From: Varroa destructor
Taxonomy: Eukaryota > Arthropoda > Arachnida > Mesostigmata > Varroidae
Assembly: GCF_002443255.2 (NCBI RefSeq)
Contig: NW_019211458.1
Span: forward strand, 37,521,589 to 37,585,588
Reading direction: 5' to 3'
DNA: 64,000 nucleotides
Shown here in pieces: positions 24,583 through 38,156 of this stretch. Position 1 is the stretch's first letter. Each line of letters starts with the position of its first letter. The position numbers were made by a program, and so were the translations under genes. The notes below the pieces were generated by a model. It made no database searches. It worked only from the letters and a program-made list of their open reading frames with translations, and had not been told where the DNA came from.

Positions 24583-26837
24583 GTAAGTTGGCACTCGAGC
24601 ATCAACACACTTGTCCACTTACGCCATCGAACGCTGATACTACAATGATTTTTTAATTCTACTTAAACGCGACGTAAAAATGGCTTGCGATACACACCGA
24701 TTTTCTGATGAGAGCGAAAAAAAAAAAATCGGATCTGACATTGTTTTTTGAACCCGTTAAGTACAACACTCAGCAACTTTTTAACAATACACTACAGAGT
24801 ACTACAATAATACATTGTAAAGCGAATATATGAAGAAACAAAGCCAGAATTCATAACGCGCCTGAAACTACCATTGTCGACGATTAGACGCATGTTCGCA
24901 AGCAGATATCATTTACTTTTTCTCTTTCTGGGTTCGTAGAATGTTATTATAATTATTACTAAATTTCTGTAAACACAGCACGATCAGCAACACGATCGCA
25001 ACAGGTGGAGGCCATAAGCGAAGAAAATCTCCCAATCCACTATTATTCTCTTTCTGACTACAACGAATATTCTTGGCGCTGCTGTACCAGCTAATAACTG
25101 TGAGAGACCGCGGTCAGGCAGCAGTGTCCCACAACCGAAAAAATGTTACAAACTAAAGTGAGAAACCAAAGGATAAGGCAGGAGACTAAGACGAACGGGG
25201 CCTGGGATCTTGTCGAGGCGCGCCGTAAGAGCACGGATAGATGGCTGGATGTGGTACACTTTTAACGTTTGTCCGTTCTACGCTGGCTGTATGCATTCAC
25301 GCCCTTCTGGTGGAGCTCCGCCCCTTGACTTTTAGCGCTGTCGCTAGCTGAACTCATGATGCACTGCTGGTGTTGGAAAGGATTCCCTTCCTCTCATTCA
25401 CTGTTCCCGCTGCCTCTGGCTTTTGGGACGACATCGTATACACCGCAGCGATTACGCGCTCTACAATTATCTCTGCGTTTGACGCCACCGCAACTACGGG
25501 AGCCGTCGTTACACACTAGCTTGGCCGTTTTGGCTCAGCTTTTGGCGTGCAGGGAGCTCCCCGCCTGCTCCTCGGCCTAAAAATAGTTACCTGGCATACA
25601 GTACATCCCATATTGTCTGTCCGATGAGAGGGGTCTCACGGGTGGCCCTTTCCCAGGCTCGCTCATCAAGTCGTCAGACGAGCAAGCGTTCAAGTTGCTC
25701 TGCGCAGATGGAGATGCTGTACTTTATATACTGCTCATTGCTCATACCGTGGGTATAGGGCCTGGTCACTACGACGCAACTGTGTAAGAAGGCAGACAGC
25801 AGGTCATATTAGTTTTTGCTCGATTTCAATCTTTTCGTATACCGTGAGACATATAGTCACATAAATAATTAGAAAGCACACCCTAAACCTATATTGCATA
25901 TATAAGTGTAGATTGTCATCAAAGCCAAATGAGGATCCCAGTTGTGAAGGCCGCGGCAAGAGCCCCTGTATGTCCGATCTAACTTTAGACCTATGCAACT
26001 TCTCGTCATACTGCTGGATCCAAATAGTAATTCTCTTTGCCAAAGATAATATGACGAAGATATAACGGCCAGTTAGTTAAGCTGAGTGCTTCGGTCTATC
26101 TATATGCAGATGCTATGGAGGCGAAGTGTGATTTATCGAAAGTGAGTAAACGAAGGCAGGGATGATCATGTGTGTACAATGTTTAATGACCTATGCTAAC
26201 CACCGTACTGCTATCCAGTACTTATATGGCAGTATTCACGTTTGGCTGGGAATACTAATAATTCCTGTTAAATTCGTACCATGCTGGTAGCGAGTGAGAT
26301 ATTCAGTGAACGATATATATGTATCGTTAGAGCTGAGAAACCTTCAGTTGAACAAAGTTTAAGCTTAAAAACCCCAGATCTGAAGTCAGTCGATTCGTTA
26401 ACACTCCAATAGAATTTCGTCGTTCGCACGGCGAAGCGGCTTCTCAAGGAAGTTCGAGTTTTCCGGGTGTCATTTCTATTTCTATCTGTCTAAAAAAGAA
26501 AAAGTTTTAATCCTGCATCTAACGATAACGAACTCAAATTATAATTTATTCCACTAGTCCATTAAGTGCAAGCCAATAGATACTTGTTTATTCTACTTGG
26601 AAACGGGTCTTTCTGTAGTTGACTCTAGCAGACTCTAGGTGCAATTGAGGTACAGTGGTTAACCAAGTCACGATACGGCCCACTTGTGACAGTCATCACT
26701 ATGGAGCAAGTTTGCAGAGACTCGTCGAACTCAAGTTAGCTATTAAGCAAAAGAAAAAAACAGATTGGAATTTTTCTATATCAGTATCATTCGTAAAAAA
26801 CTTTACTTCATGTGGTTTACGGGTGAACGAAATTTAG
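24583..26837 (+). other. Intron 2 (2.3 kb)
   Basis: GTAAGT to TTTAG. It contains a GC-richer stretch around 25200-25700 with a short open frame at 25356-25580 that matches no known family. No repeat or RNA gene was recognised. Confidence 0.8.
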
Positions 26838-26982
26838 AAGTACGAGATCGAGTTCCTGCTAATTCAAAAGTGGATGGATCAAAGGTTGGCCTATCACGAA
26901 ACTGGAGCCAACCATTCTCACCTAAATGGACTTCTGCACGAAGGAAAAATCTGGAAGCCGGACATCTACTTTATCAAGCATG
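26838..26982 (+). CDS. Channel coding exon 3: ligand-binding domain with the WKPD motif
   Basis: Residues 361-408 plus the first base of codon 409. It opens KYEIEFLLIQKWMDQRLAYH, matching the family pattern YxxxxxxxxxWxDxRLxF, and ends GKIWKPDIYFIKH, the highly conserved W-x-P-D loop-A motif of Cys-loop receptors. The acceptor is AATTTAG in phase 0; the donor is CATG followed by GTAAGA in phase 1. This is one of the most diagnostic exons. The frame opened by an in-window ATG at 26874 starts inside the exon and is not a real start. Confidence 0.93.
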
Positions 26983-29976
26983 GTAAGACAGCACGACTTT
27001 GTTCGCATGAGATCGGCTACCTTTTAGCGTTTAATCCTGTTTTTTTCTGTTACACGTAACGTCAAGTATAACAATGAAGTACTTCTAAATTTTCGACTTG
27101 TATATGATGAGGACATTAGTTATTTACGCGACAGTCCAACTGCGAAGCCTTTCACCTGACTTGTGACTAGAATATTTAAGTATAACGTCGTGTCCTTGCA
27201 TGTATATATATGTGTCAATTTATATCTATAAGGCTGGCCCTTTCCGTCCTATTGTAGTGAAACCTAAACTACGTTAGAATATTGCATAAGCACACACTTG
27301 TCCTTTGTTCCTACTAGATGGGAATTCTCATGCTCCTATTACGTTATAAACCCCGCAGCAGTGGATTTTATCACGCTATCAAACGGACACTCTATTGGCA
27401 ACAGATGAGCACCTTTCAGGTCAACTCCAGGTTTAAGCTCAATGCTTTGTAACTGCTTTGTTCCTTTTTTAGCCATAAAGCTGCAATCGCAGCTGAATGC
27501 AATTTACTCACCGTAAGCTGAGTCTCAGTCGTTTTAGTACAGTGCTTACGCTAAAAGTATGTTAATTTTAATATTATCTAGATATATTGAACATTTTTGA
27601 GTAAATCGCTATCTGATTGAGTCTACTGGAATGTTGAAGCGTTCGATTGCTTTGTTCGTCGATCGGCCCGAACGTCCATCGTTCCTTCTCGATGAAGCTA
27701 TTCACTATAGAATATCCCGCGATTCGGACACGGAACAAACTGTTCAGTGTCGGTATATAGTTATTCGCGTGTGATGTTTCAATAGTTGTTTCCATGCGTA
27801 AAGAAAAAATTCATACGTATCGTGCTTGTCTAATCAAAGAAGCTGGTTTTCGGTTTAACAGATGGCCTTTCATTCTAACGCTGGTCTGCCTAAGAAACGT
27901 CAGCTATTCAGCAGTTGACCTTATGAGGTGATTGGCCCTAAAATCAAGAACACCTGCCGCCAGCAACAGGTTCTAAAACATACGAGGCTACCAGAAAGTC
28001 CCACTTGGATCTGCGATTACTAGGACCCTTTTATCTTTCGCTGACTAAAGGGATTTTACCACCTTTTTCATGAAACTGCTGCTGTTGTTTGAACCGTACG
28101 CTATAGGATGATAGTAACATTGGTGAAGAAGCCTCTATCAGAAGCGTCACTTCTTGGTACTTGCACTAGTATGTGTGTTCAGGAGATCCGGATCTGACTC
28201 GCGCAATAAATAAAGTTCTACAAATCGGCCCGTTCCACTTACGGTGTTGTCGCATATAAGCTCACAGGGGTAACACGCGTTGCCAATTTCCTTCGATATT
28301 TAGCATATCAATGAAAGATTGCTGTTTTTAGGACGATCCATGCCTCCTATAGGTGAATCCAGATCCATGTCGAGAACCTGCTGCACGGGCTTTACTTGGA
28401 CATTTGAGGAATCTGCGTTCAACAGATGTTAGAGACAACAGAGTCCGTAGGTGATGTGCAAACGGTGATCAATTTTGTTATAAAAACTCAATACTCTGGA
28501 CCTTCCTCTTCGTCGAATTGTGCGCGCGTCAGAGCAACTCGACTTTTCCATATTTGCTACATCAGTTACCTACCATGGATCTGAGATTTTCTGAATTAGA
28601 CAAGGTTAATATATTTTAACAGATAACGACCGCACTAATGATGGATGTGTTATATTAGGGAAGCGATCGAGAGGGCTAGCTAGAGGCTGCGGGAAACGTA
28701 GCACAAAGTGAAAAGAAATAAAAATAACACTAACCACTCTTAGAGTATATAATATATGTAATATAGTACATAATTGAACATCTCTGCGAAAATCGAGCAA
28801 CAATAACACAATCAATATATTTTACGTGCAAAAATGTTATCGCTGACCGCGATGCTGAGTTTGACGTTGTTTCATCACGATCTTCTCTGAATGAGACCTT
28901 GTAGTAAACTCACGAATCTGTAAATATCTATTAGATGCACAACATTTTTAGACAACATCCTTGTCATGCGCAGGTTTTACGAAGCCAATTGTTCAGATGG
29001 GAAAGAAGGTGAAGCGGCCATGTTGATATCTTAAGCACAGTATAGGCTATACATTACTTAAATTTGGTTTCATGGTCGCTCTGTGAATGATGATCCGATA
29101 AATACATTTGTCTTTCATCGTCTTAGCCTTACTAGCAACTGAAGATATACTAAGTGTAAGATCAGTTAGTTCTATTTTAAATGCTCTACAAAGACAAAGT
29201 CGCATGCGGATAGCGTTTACCTTATAAATGAGAAACAACTGTACCTAATCAACCTAAAAGTCGAATCGAAATTATGGACAGTGTGTCTTTGTTGAAGCAG
29301 TAATTTAACCGTGAAACTTTTTTTGCTCTCTCTCTCTTACCGTACGATTATTTACGTACTTTTTTGTATGTATGTCCGCCAATTTCATGCTATAGGCCCA
29401 TGTAGATAGAAGCTATCCCAGATCGTTGTTTGACCTATCGCATTGGTGCCACACTTGACTAGAGACAAAAGGAAAGGTTAAAGGCAGGTTTTCTAATGTC
29501 AGCGGAACGTCAACCTTTTTTTGCATGCTTGTTGTGCTTTTTCGCCAGACTTTACGGGACGCTAGCCTATTTGCAGTATAAGTAACAGATCAAATGGCTA
29601 TCAAAGACGGTTTTTGACTTTGCAAACCTTGTGCAGAGCTAATACGCTCTAAGTAAACAGTATTGCAACAATCAAATCTGCCTAGCAAACGAAAGTCGTC
29701 GTTGTATCTAGCGTAAGTGAATTTATATTTACGTCTTAATAATGATTAACTATGGTTCTAGCTATATATTATGTTGATTTGTAATTGTTATCAGGGTCGT
29801 GCTCTTGATAGCGTCGCACAAGGAATTTCCATGTGATTGAGACAGTGTTTTATCGCAATCCATTGTTATCATCGATGTAGATCTGTCGTTAATAGGCGCG
29901 ATGGTTGACATAGATTTGCTGCTAGTAGAAATCATTGGTGGTTTCTCATCGATGGTCAATTCGATCCCTCCTTTAG

Positions 29977-30030
29977 GCCTGGAGGACGAAACGAAGGACG
30001 ACGAGGAGTGCACCGAGTACTGTGATCAAG
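29977..30030 (+). CDS. Candidate alternative cassette exon, acidic Cys-containing 18-residue insert
   Basis: A pyrimidine-rich acceptor (TCCCTCCTTTAG) is followed by 54 bases that continue the phase left by exon 3. They read GLEDETKDDEECTEYCDQ and end in the phase required by exon 4. The donor would be CAAG followed by GCGAGT, the known minor GC-AG class. Third codon positions are mostly G or C, unlike the surrounding intron. Insertion would place an acidic loop with two cysteines between residues 408 and 410, after the WKPD strand. Without it the family alignment is already continuous, so it would be alternative rather than constitutive. The minus strand also has an 83-codon Ser-rich ORF here (29762-30013), so the call is tentative. 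Confidence 0.35.
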
Positions 30031-30523
30031 GCGAGTTCCTCCCGTCCTGCATATCTCTCTGTTTGTCTATCTGTCTGTCATTGTAGACATCGTTGCATCT
30101 GTGTGCCATCACTTTTCGATTCTCTTAGATCATCCTTTTTAAACCAGAACTGTGTTGGCTGTTTTTTTTTCTTCTTTTTGCTAGATCGATACGTCGTTGT
30201 CGATCAGTGACGTGTAGCTATCACGGCTATGGCAATTCGAGTAGCATCAATAGTTGCGATGGGTAGCATCACGTCACTGCACTCTGTCAAAATGTATGCA
30301 GTAAATAGGTGAACTAAGTATCCTCTATTATAGTGCATAGTAGAGTTCTGACAGCGTTCTTTAGAGGAGTGCATGCTTTGTCTGTGTGGCTCTATACGTA
30401 CGTATAGGCGTATATATAACAGACGGATAAGCTGGTAAAGAGATTTCTATCTGAAGTACGTTAAGCTAGCCAGAACTAATAAATAGGTTAGGTTGGATGG
30501 TCGTCATTGGTCGCGCAAAACGA

Positions 30524-30546
30524 ATATATATATATATATATATATA
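30524..30546. repeat. (AT)n microsatellite
   Basis: About 23 bases of AT dinucleotide inside intron 3. Confidence 0.9.
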
Positions 30547-32022
30547 ATGTAATAAGGCTGATTTTTTTATGGTGTGGTTGAGGTTTTTGGTAACACAGTA
30601 AAAGCTTAGTAATCAGTAACAGTAGTAGTTTGTTTCACTTCGTTCCCTTACGAGTAGCTCACACAAGACCGAATGGTTGAATCTACTTGGCACGCTCACT
30701 CCAAACCTGATAATGAAGTCAAGCTTAGATAATGGGCTTACTTCCAGTTGCTATATCTTTCTGTATATATATGAAGTGGAATATGTGCGACTTCATGCTT
30801 TCTTCTAACTTATTGTTCTCTATTATATAATGTCTAACGTCTAGGCCTTTAAATTTCTAATCATCAACTTCTCAATCCGTCAATAGAAGTTGACTTGTTA
30901 GACGAATTATTTCTAGTTTTCATTAACTATTTACCATACATTTATGACTCTAATCTTATATTATTCCCTGCAATGGTCTGAATGGTGAATTCATATGCCA
31001 CTACAACCAATACTATTAAACAGCGATTGCCCAGTTATTTCATGCATCGAGTGCCGTTAGAGGAGAAGGGTTTGTAACTAATAGAATTCACAGGCGCGTC
31101 TCTTCCGAAAATCTTCGAGCTTCAGATCGAAACAGAACACGTACGAAAGCAAATCTGGTCAGCATCACACCTTCATTGAACTGAAAAGTTTGCTAAGCTT
31201 TCACGCCCTTCATCGATAAGCAAAATATTGTCATATAATTAGAGTGCGTGCCTATACAAACAATACATGGCCGTAAATCATAGACACGTTGACAGATAAG
31301 GCCTCTTGAAAACCATCTAAAACTGACGACATTTAGACTTCAAAGATTAGGACAGTTATTGGCAGATAATACCGATAAAATCAAATGCATAAGCAATCTA
31401 ATCATGGTCCCCTTTAGCATGCCGTTAGCTTGAGCAAACCCAAAAAAAAATCATACTCCTCTATATTTTAGACGTATATTTATAATCTGACTTCGGTACA
31501 TAGCCATATTTTGCCAGGTTTTATCATAGCTTGATAGCAAATACTGGAGCTTGTAGCTTTGTTCATCGATGATCCAGGCGATACGTTAGGCGCAGCAGAT
31601 CTTTTCCCGTACTATTATTTTGTCTCGAATACTATAGTTGTAAACTATATTGCGTAACTGAGGTGCAAATACTAACAAATACATATATTTTAACCGAGAT
31701 CTAATGAGCATTTCGCGGTCCGTTGCTGAACTAAGCTGCGATACGTTCGAGCTCCATATTTAATCTCTCTCGTTTCTAGCACTAGGCAAACAGCTTTACA
31801 ATTGTATGAATGCGAGAAAATTTGTTGCGTAGCTGTTCTCTTATGTTTTATTGTTTCTGCGTTGCCGACTCGTTCCGTCGAGACCTTGACTGGTCGAGCG
31901 GAATAGGCTGAAAAGTAGGCCGAGCCTGAGTGGCAGGGTAGGATTAGCGATCACGACGGTAACGATTATGTTTGCTACGTGATCATCTCTGTTCCTCTGT
32001 CATTTCGTTTTCTGTTCAACAG

Positions 32023-32210
32023 GGGAGTTCAAGACACCTCTTAATCCTGTGCACATGAGTCTGCGACTATACCCGAACGGCACCGTAGTGTACACGATGC
32101 GCAGGCACATGACGTTGGTGTGCCAGGGAAATTTGCAGATTTTTCCTTTTGATAATCCGAAATGTCCATTCGCGGTCGAGTCGATGTCCTACGAAGACAC
32201 ACAGCTCAAG
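32023..32210 (+). CDS. Channel coding exon 4: ligand-binding domain with the Cys-loop
   Basis: Residues 409-471. It begins GEFKTPLNPVHMSLRLYPNG, a family beta-strand ending in the conserved PNG turn, with a glycosylation sequon NGT. It then carries the signature Cys-loop: Cys442, thirteen residues (QGNLQIFPFDNPK) and Cys456, with the conserved F-P-x-D. It ends YEDTQLK in phase 0. The acceptor is CAACAG. The donor is AAG followed by GTTTGT, weaker than the others; a second in-frame GTATAT donor 15 bases downstream would add VCSLM. The upstream donor is preferred because it gives an ungapped family pattern into exon 5. Confidence 0.93.
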
Positions 32211-35200
32211 GTTTGTTCGTTGATGGTATATATATAGAGAGATTAGGTTAAATTAAATTAGATTCAAGTAGAATGTTTAGCGTGGCGAATACTTGCTCTG
32301 GTCAACCGCATGCTGAAACGCCTAACGGCACTGCGGGACGTAAAACTCAAATCGTTTACACTAACTATCGTTACTCAATGTTACAAGCGATGCGATCGAG
32401 TTTGAGAAGAGGACGTAATTTTCTCAAACTTTTTTTAATAAGGGACGAATCAGATAATCGATGTTAACAATATCGAACTTGAGCGGAAAAAACAGAAGGA
32501 GAAAAGGCAGCCTACGAATATTCGATAGGCTGTGCAGCGAGATTAACAACACCTACGCGACTTATGCATTGAGCTCATCGATTTTGTAACTGTAGTCTGT
32601 AGTTTCGCCTACTTCGCTGCAACTCGAATTAGCTGACTCGATAAAACTCCTACAAATTGTCGATGGCGACTTTGCAACCACCACGTCGCTGCCAGACATC
32701 ATGCAAGTTGTTTTTTATCAAACTTTAAGTGCGCAACTTTCCTTCTGGTAGCACATCGTTGAACTGTGTTGAGCAAATCAAGTTCTCGAACCGTATGGGT
32801 TCCTGTTGAACCTATTAAGTAATGAGTTGAGTTCGGGTTGCTTCTTCGTGGTTGATTCTGATTGAAAATTTTCTCGCGTCCTTAGAGCTCTTGCCGATTG
32901 CGAATACAACAACGATAACAATGACAGTAACAACAATAGAGAACAACAAGCAACAAATTCGACAGGATCAGACGCCGCCGCCATAGAAGGTTAGCTTTGT
33001 GATTGCAGCATTGCTGCATCTACTTTCATTCGTCCTGGGGCATCTGCGTACGTCGCACCAGCAGGAACAAAAAAAGCCGAAGGACATTACCTGCTAAAGG
33101 GTATCAGGATTAAAAGCATCGAACGCCCGCGTATAGAACGGACTTACCAGAAAGCGACTAGCTCGAATATCTAACTAGTAAGAACTATTCAGCAGGCGAA
33201 TGAACGGCACAGTACGTGAGTGCATGATTCTGCAATGCTACTATCAGTGGTAGCGTTGAATTGTTAATACTGTTATAGCAAGCCTACCCCGGAAGCCCAG
33301 CGCCGAAAGGCTACCTGATTAGCTACCAAACAAAGATGTTTTCTTAAACACGGTCCTTGCTTATAGCTTTATATTATGGTTACAGTTTATCTTCTAAAAA
33401 GAAGAAAATAATTTTTATCTTTTTCGGCTGTCTACAGAATTCTCTAGAGAGGCTGTAGGGGGCCTTCACCTGCCGTCTTTATTGGCTTGCCCCGATAAAC
33501 GACTTAATTATTGTTAAACAATGGATTGTCAAAAAATTAAATGTTATTTCTCTTAGCAGGTACATTAATACCTATACTGCCGCGTTTTTTCATTGCCTTC
33601 TGTGCAGAACACCCGTAAACAACGTATGACAAAGCAGTGTAGCTGCCTAAAGGTGCTATTAACTCTATACGTTTTATCGCCAGGCAAAGTTATCAATTTG
33701 CCCACTTTAGTGTCGATTCTTCTAGCTGGTTGTCTGCTAACGAAACATTCATTGTCGAACGTGTAATTTTATCGCTACACCTCAAAACCCTCAAAGGTTC
33801 CACTGGCCTACTTCCCCCAGTTCGGCACCCCGGCACAGTACACGAAGTCCGACTGGCTAAGAGCAGGCGCAAATACGCTACCCCTTACCTGCTGCGTTCG
33901 CTTGTTTTAAGATTATGCTAGAGCATATTTCTTTGTTCACTGTTTGACAGCGGTTATATTTCAAAAACGTTTCCTGCCTGCTACTGACAGAAGCGACTGC
34001 TCTTACTACCGCAGCCCCCCGCAGCTGATTTTCTAGATAGCCTTTGATAGGCTGAAACCGCTATAGATTTTCAATTGGTGGTATCCATCACCCGTTCTTG
34101 TTGTCCTCGCGCGAATGCTGCCTGGTCCTATTAAGCGTGCACACTCTTTACTGTCTCGACACGCTGACTGTGTCTGTTGTAGATAGCAGTGGTTCACTGA
34201 AGTGAAACACAGGAGACAGATATGCTTAAGGTAACTTAGTATTTCAAAAATTATTGCTATTAGTGGAAAACACGTAGAAAAACAGCTTTAGCGAATACGC
34301 CATTAGCGCACCGATTGTCCGATGAATACAAAGCATATCGCCTCTGAATCAGTCGTGAAGCCTTGCAATTGGTGTTAATCTGCAATTATCGTTAATCTGA
34401 GTTGATCAGCGGTGCACTTCGGCGCATACTTTGAAGAAGAAACTTGGAAGTTACCATTCGCAGGTTATAGCACGATCGGCCATTTTGTTATGTTATCTAA
34501 ATACTGCTCAGTTGTACATTTGGTTATAGTCACGTCTAGACATGCCGTAATAGCAGCGTGCTTTTTTTCCTGGTGCAGTCACTTCTACCTCACAATGCCT
34601 AGTCTAATCAACAAAGAGATTATTCTTTTTGGCATAACTTATTTCATTGCCCAATTTCGTGGTCAGTCATACCCTACGTTAGTCTAAGCGAGGGTACGTG
34701 CTGATGGCTTTCAAATATCTCCCTACAGAGAATGTCGTTACGATCATTCATTGTTGGTATATTTTGGCTATCTCTATTTCACCAATGTTATTTAATCTAT
34801 TCAATCGGATGATAGTGTCATTCTATATATATAAGTTCTAACTTGGAAAATTTATTATATCTTTACTTACCTTCGCTCTGTTCTTATATAGCTGTAGACG
34901 TGCAACATTTTTATCATTACTACTCGACCACCTTATCTAACGGGGTGTCCCTATCGCGCGGCCGGCGTGCTTTAAGGCTTAGTGGGTTTACATTGGGCTG
35001 TCTAGTACTCTCAGGAATTAGTCATCGTGCTGAAGCAAATCGTGCTCCTCGGGCAGTTGATGTACTGATAGCGGGCGTCTGCGTCGTCCAACCGGACGGA
35101 TGTTCAGTCACTTCAACGTCGGATTTGCAAATCCTTTCTGAACGGATTACAGTTAAGGAACGTACTTTCATGATTCCTTCCGCTAGTACATGTACGCATG

Positions 35201-37898
35201 TGCTCTAGCCCATACTCCCAATTCAAGAAATAACAGGCCATCAATCGCTGTACAGTTCCGTTTACGCTCGCGTGGCCCGACGACAAGTTATAGGCATTAA
35301 GTCCTCGGCTCATTTTGACAGAACTAATTGTGGTGCCCTCGGACTAGCGCGGCACGATGTGTCTTGGTTGAGGGTGAACCCGCTGACCGTCCATCTTCAC
35401 CGCCGCCCACCGAGGACTGACTAACTGATGCGCCCCGATTGATGCATTGAAGGTGGTATTCTTGAAAGCATGAACTTGCAGTACAAGCTTCCAACATCGC
35501 AGTGCCCTTCACTCATTTTCCGTACCTTCACAATCGCAATTTGTGGGCGCTCCGCACTGCCAAATAGTGACAGGTGTTCATTCTTTTCTGCGCGGGCCTC
35601 CGGGAGCGAATGTCGCACTTGTCCGACTCATAATCTCGGACCGCTCGGAACTAACTTGGTGTGGAAATTGGCTTTTGTCGCTGTGCCAAAATATTGAAAC
35701 CAGCTTATTTTACGTTCGTCGGATGTTGGACAAAGACACTTAAGTTCAAGCTCATCAGCTTAGCAATTTTCGTTCAGCACGCACCAATATTTGAGTGTCT
35801 TTTCCTTCCTTCTGTGGCGGCAAAAAATAACCCAGCCTCCTTTAACGCAAAACGGTCATATAGTTCATCCTTGAAAGCGTCCTATATAGTCGTTTCGCAT
35901 GTACGAAAATTGAACCACCACTGGGATGCCTCTTGCAGGTACTGGTCGCCCGACCATCCGCAATCCTCATTCCTTACGTAAAAGGACCTATAGGCCGTAT
36001 GTCAGTTTCGGCGACAAGGTCCAATCGTCTAGGCAGTGGAGAAGTTGGCTGTTCATGTAGCTGACAATATAGCTAGCCATCTTACCGCTATCATAGGATG
36101 AAAGGGATTAGTTTGGCTTTCTCGTTGGTTGGCAGGAATGAACTCTTCACAGCCACTAGCATTGATCTTATGTAGGTGTAAATGTGTATTGATTCTTAGA
36201 TTAAAAATATAGGTATCTTTCTAGGAGGTGCCTAAATTTCTGGTTTTGGACATTACATTAGTTACCTACCTATAGCCATTCACAAATCTATCTATATATA
36301 CCTTGCCACAGGTATCCGTGTATAGCATGTATATATCACATCCCCCTATTCAGTAAAACAGAACAACTGTACTTAACTTGATCTAAAAATCCGATCTACA
36401 AAATATTGTATTGCCCTGATTTCCATACACGCTGCTAGGCATTCTATATCTAATTATATCTAAGTTACGGATAAAAAGTGGATTACTATCACACATTGTA
36501 TACACGACACATCCGCTCTAGTTCGCAGCAGCGAAACGAGATTCGTTACTCTTTGCATTGCGAGCTATGAACACATATGTTTAGTCGCGTAAAACCCTCT
36601 GCATATAAAACTCTGATGCTGTTGTTATATACGTCTTTGAACAAGCGACGAATCGAAGTTCTCATATGTTTTCATGGGGCGCAGAACTACCTTCACTATA
36701 CAGTACAGTATACTGTTACTCATTGTTTTGTGCGATGTGGTAACCTTGGCCCTTGAACGACACGCCTAATCGACCCCGTTGTAGCAGGAAATCCCAAGCG
36801 TATGCTAAAGCGGCTCGTCGGCCGGACAAACAGATCAGAAAGGTCGGAGTAGGCCCCTTGCCCACCGCGTCACCCTGCTATACAACCGCACCTCTGTGCC
36901 AGGTCAAACGAAGCCGGGCTTCAGCTAAGCAGATCAAGGCGAAGAGATCGCAGTCGTCAGCGACAGCTGAGTGTATTTCGTTCATAGTTCACCGTCACGT
37001 CACGTTTAATGCTCGGCTGGCCAAGCGGCGCGGCGGTGCCGGCTTAACTTACACACATCTAGAACAACTAGAAGATTCCATATACATTTAGCACACTGTA
37101 GCCAAAGTCCCGATGAAAACAGGGGCGGCAACGCCTGCAGGAACTTCCAACTCTTCGTTTGAACAAGTTACAAGGCCAGAGATTCATGATATCGTTTTTT
37201 AAATAGAAGTTGTTCAAAAGAATCGATTATCGTTATGGGTATGCTATGAAGCGCCCGGCGACTCGCCTTCGGAAAGTCGTTCTGTAATGTATTCCGAATT
37301 CGCAGGATAATTCCGCGCCTAGCAACTTCCGGGTCAAATTCATCATATTATATTCTATACTGTTTACGGGGGTAGATAAAGCCATTTCTTTGGCTTACCT
37401 AGTCGTTGCGATGTGTGCTTCCTACGAAGGATTAGAGTATGAAGTGAATGTCGCCGGGTCTATTGGTTGGGATAGACTGTGTAACACGATAGCCAGAGCA
37501 CGACGTTCTTCTTCTGTCTGTAAGAGTTCACACTTCCGCGAAGAATGCAGGTCGATCGGCTTCATACTAACCTAAAGGTGATCAGTTCAATCGGTGCCTA
37601 GGAATTCCATTAAGCAAATAGCCAGCTAGTACCTTTAGAAATCGAGTGTTTCCTTTTCGACTTGTTTCTTTCTTGTATCCGTCTTGTGTGCCTGTACGCA
37701 ACTTCCACTTAGTAAGAGTATCGCGCAGGCAGACGTCTGTTCAGAGGAGCCAAATGACTATCATGTTGATGTAAGCGTATTAGATCTTGTTAGAATATTT
37801 ATATTAGTAGCAGTTCAACTAAACTAGGTGCAGGTTACTTTGTAACATATCAACGAAGTATGCTTAACGTTTCTTCCATTATTTTTCATACTCTACAG
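32211..37898 (+). other. Intron 4 (5.7 kb)
   Basis: GTTTGT to TACAG. Several patches are less AT-rich (about 33.7-34.2, 34.9-35.6 and 36.75-37.1 kb) and hold open frames of 60-121 codons (the longest 34843-35208 and 36753-37091). None carries a recognisable domain or convincing paired splice sites. They may be chance ORFs or remains of old insertions. Confidence 0.75.
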
Positions 37899-38156
37899 AT
37901 CGACTGGTCGGAAGAGGATGAAAATATCACGCGGGCGTCATCTTTGCGCGCCCTTAACGCATATTTGGCTAAGAACGAGACAGGATATTGCGATAAACGA
38001 CACACATGGAGGGGCAATTACTCCTGTCTTCGGGTACTGCTCGTATTTACCAGGGACAAATCATTTTATATTTCCACAGTGTTCGTCCCTGGTATTGTGC
38101 TTGTCACCTCTTCGTTTATATCGTTCTGGCTTGATATCAACGCTGTACCAGCCAGG
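37899..38156 (+). CDS. Channel coding exon 5: loop C, M1 and the PAR selectivity motif
   Basis: Residues 472-557. After IDWSEEDENITRASSLRALN come Cys502 and Cys514, the second disulfide pair found in glycine/GluCl/histamine-type anion channels near loop C. Sequons are NIT, NET and NYS. RVLLVFTRDKSFYI leads into M1, about 527-549, which contains VPGIVLVTSSFISFWL. The exon ends DINAVPAR; the Pro-Ala-Arg (555-557) just before M2 is the established anion-selectivity signature of chloride-conducting Cys-loop channels. The acceptor is CTACAG in phase 0 and the donor AGG followed by GTAAGT in phase 0. Confidence 0.95.

Larger units (their letters stand above)
26983..32022 (+). other. Intron 3 (5.0 kb), with a possible cassette exon
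   Basis: GTAAGA to a pyrimidine-rich acceptor ending CAACAG. It is mostly AT-rich, with a TA repeat at 30524-30546. It contains a 54-base segment at 29977-30030 that behaves like a phase-compatible alternative exon (listed separately). No other coding signal was seen. Confidence 0.8.

Noticed and set aside
34843..35208. 121-codon + strand ORF in intron 4
   Set aside because: No domain, no splice boundaries, and overlapping ORFs on the other strand. It is best explained as chance in a less AT-rich patch.
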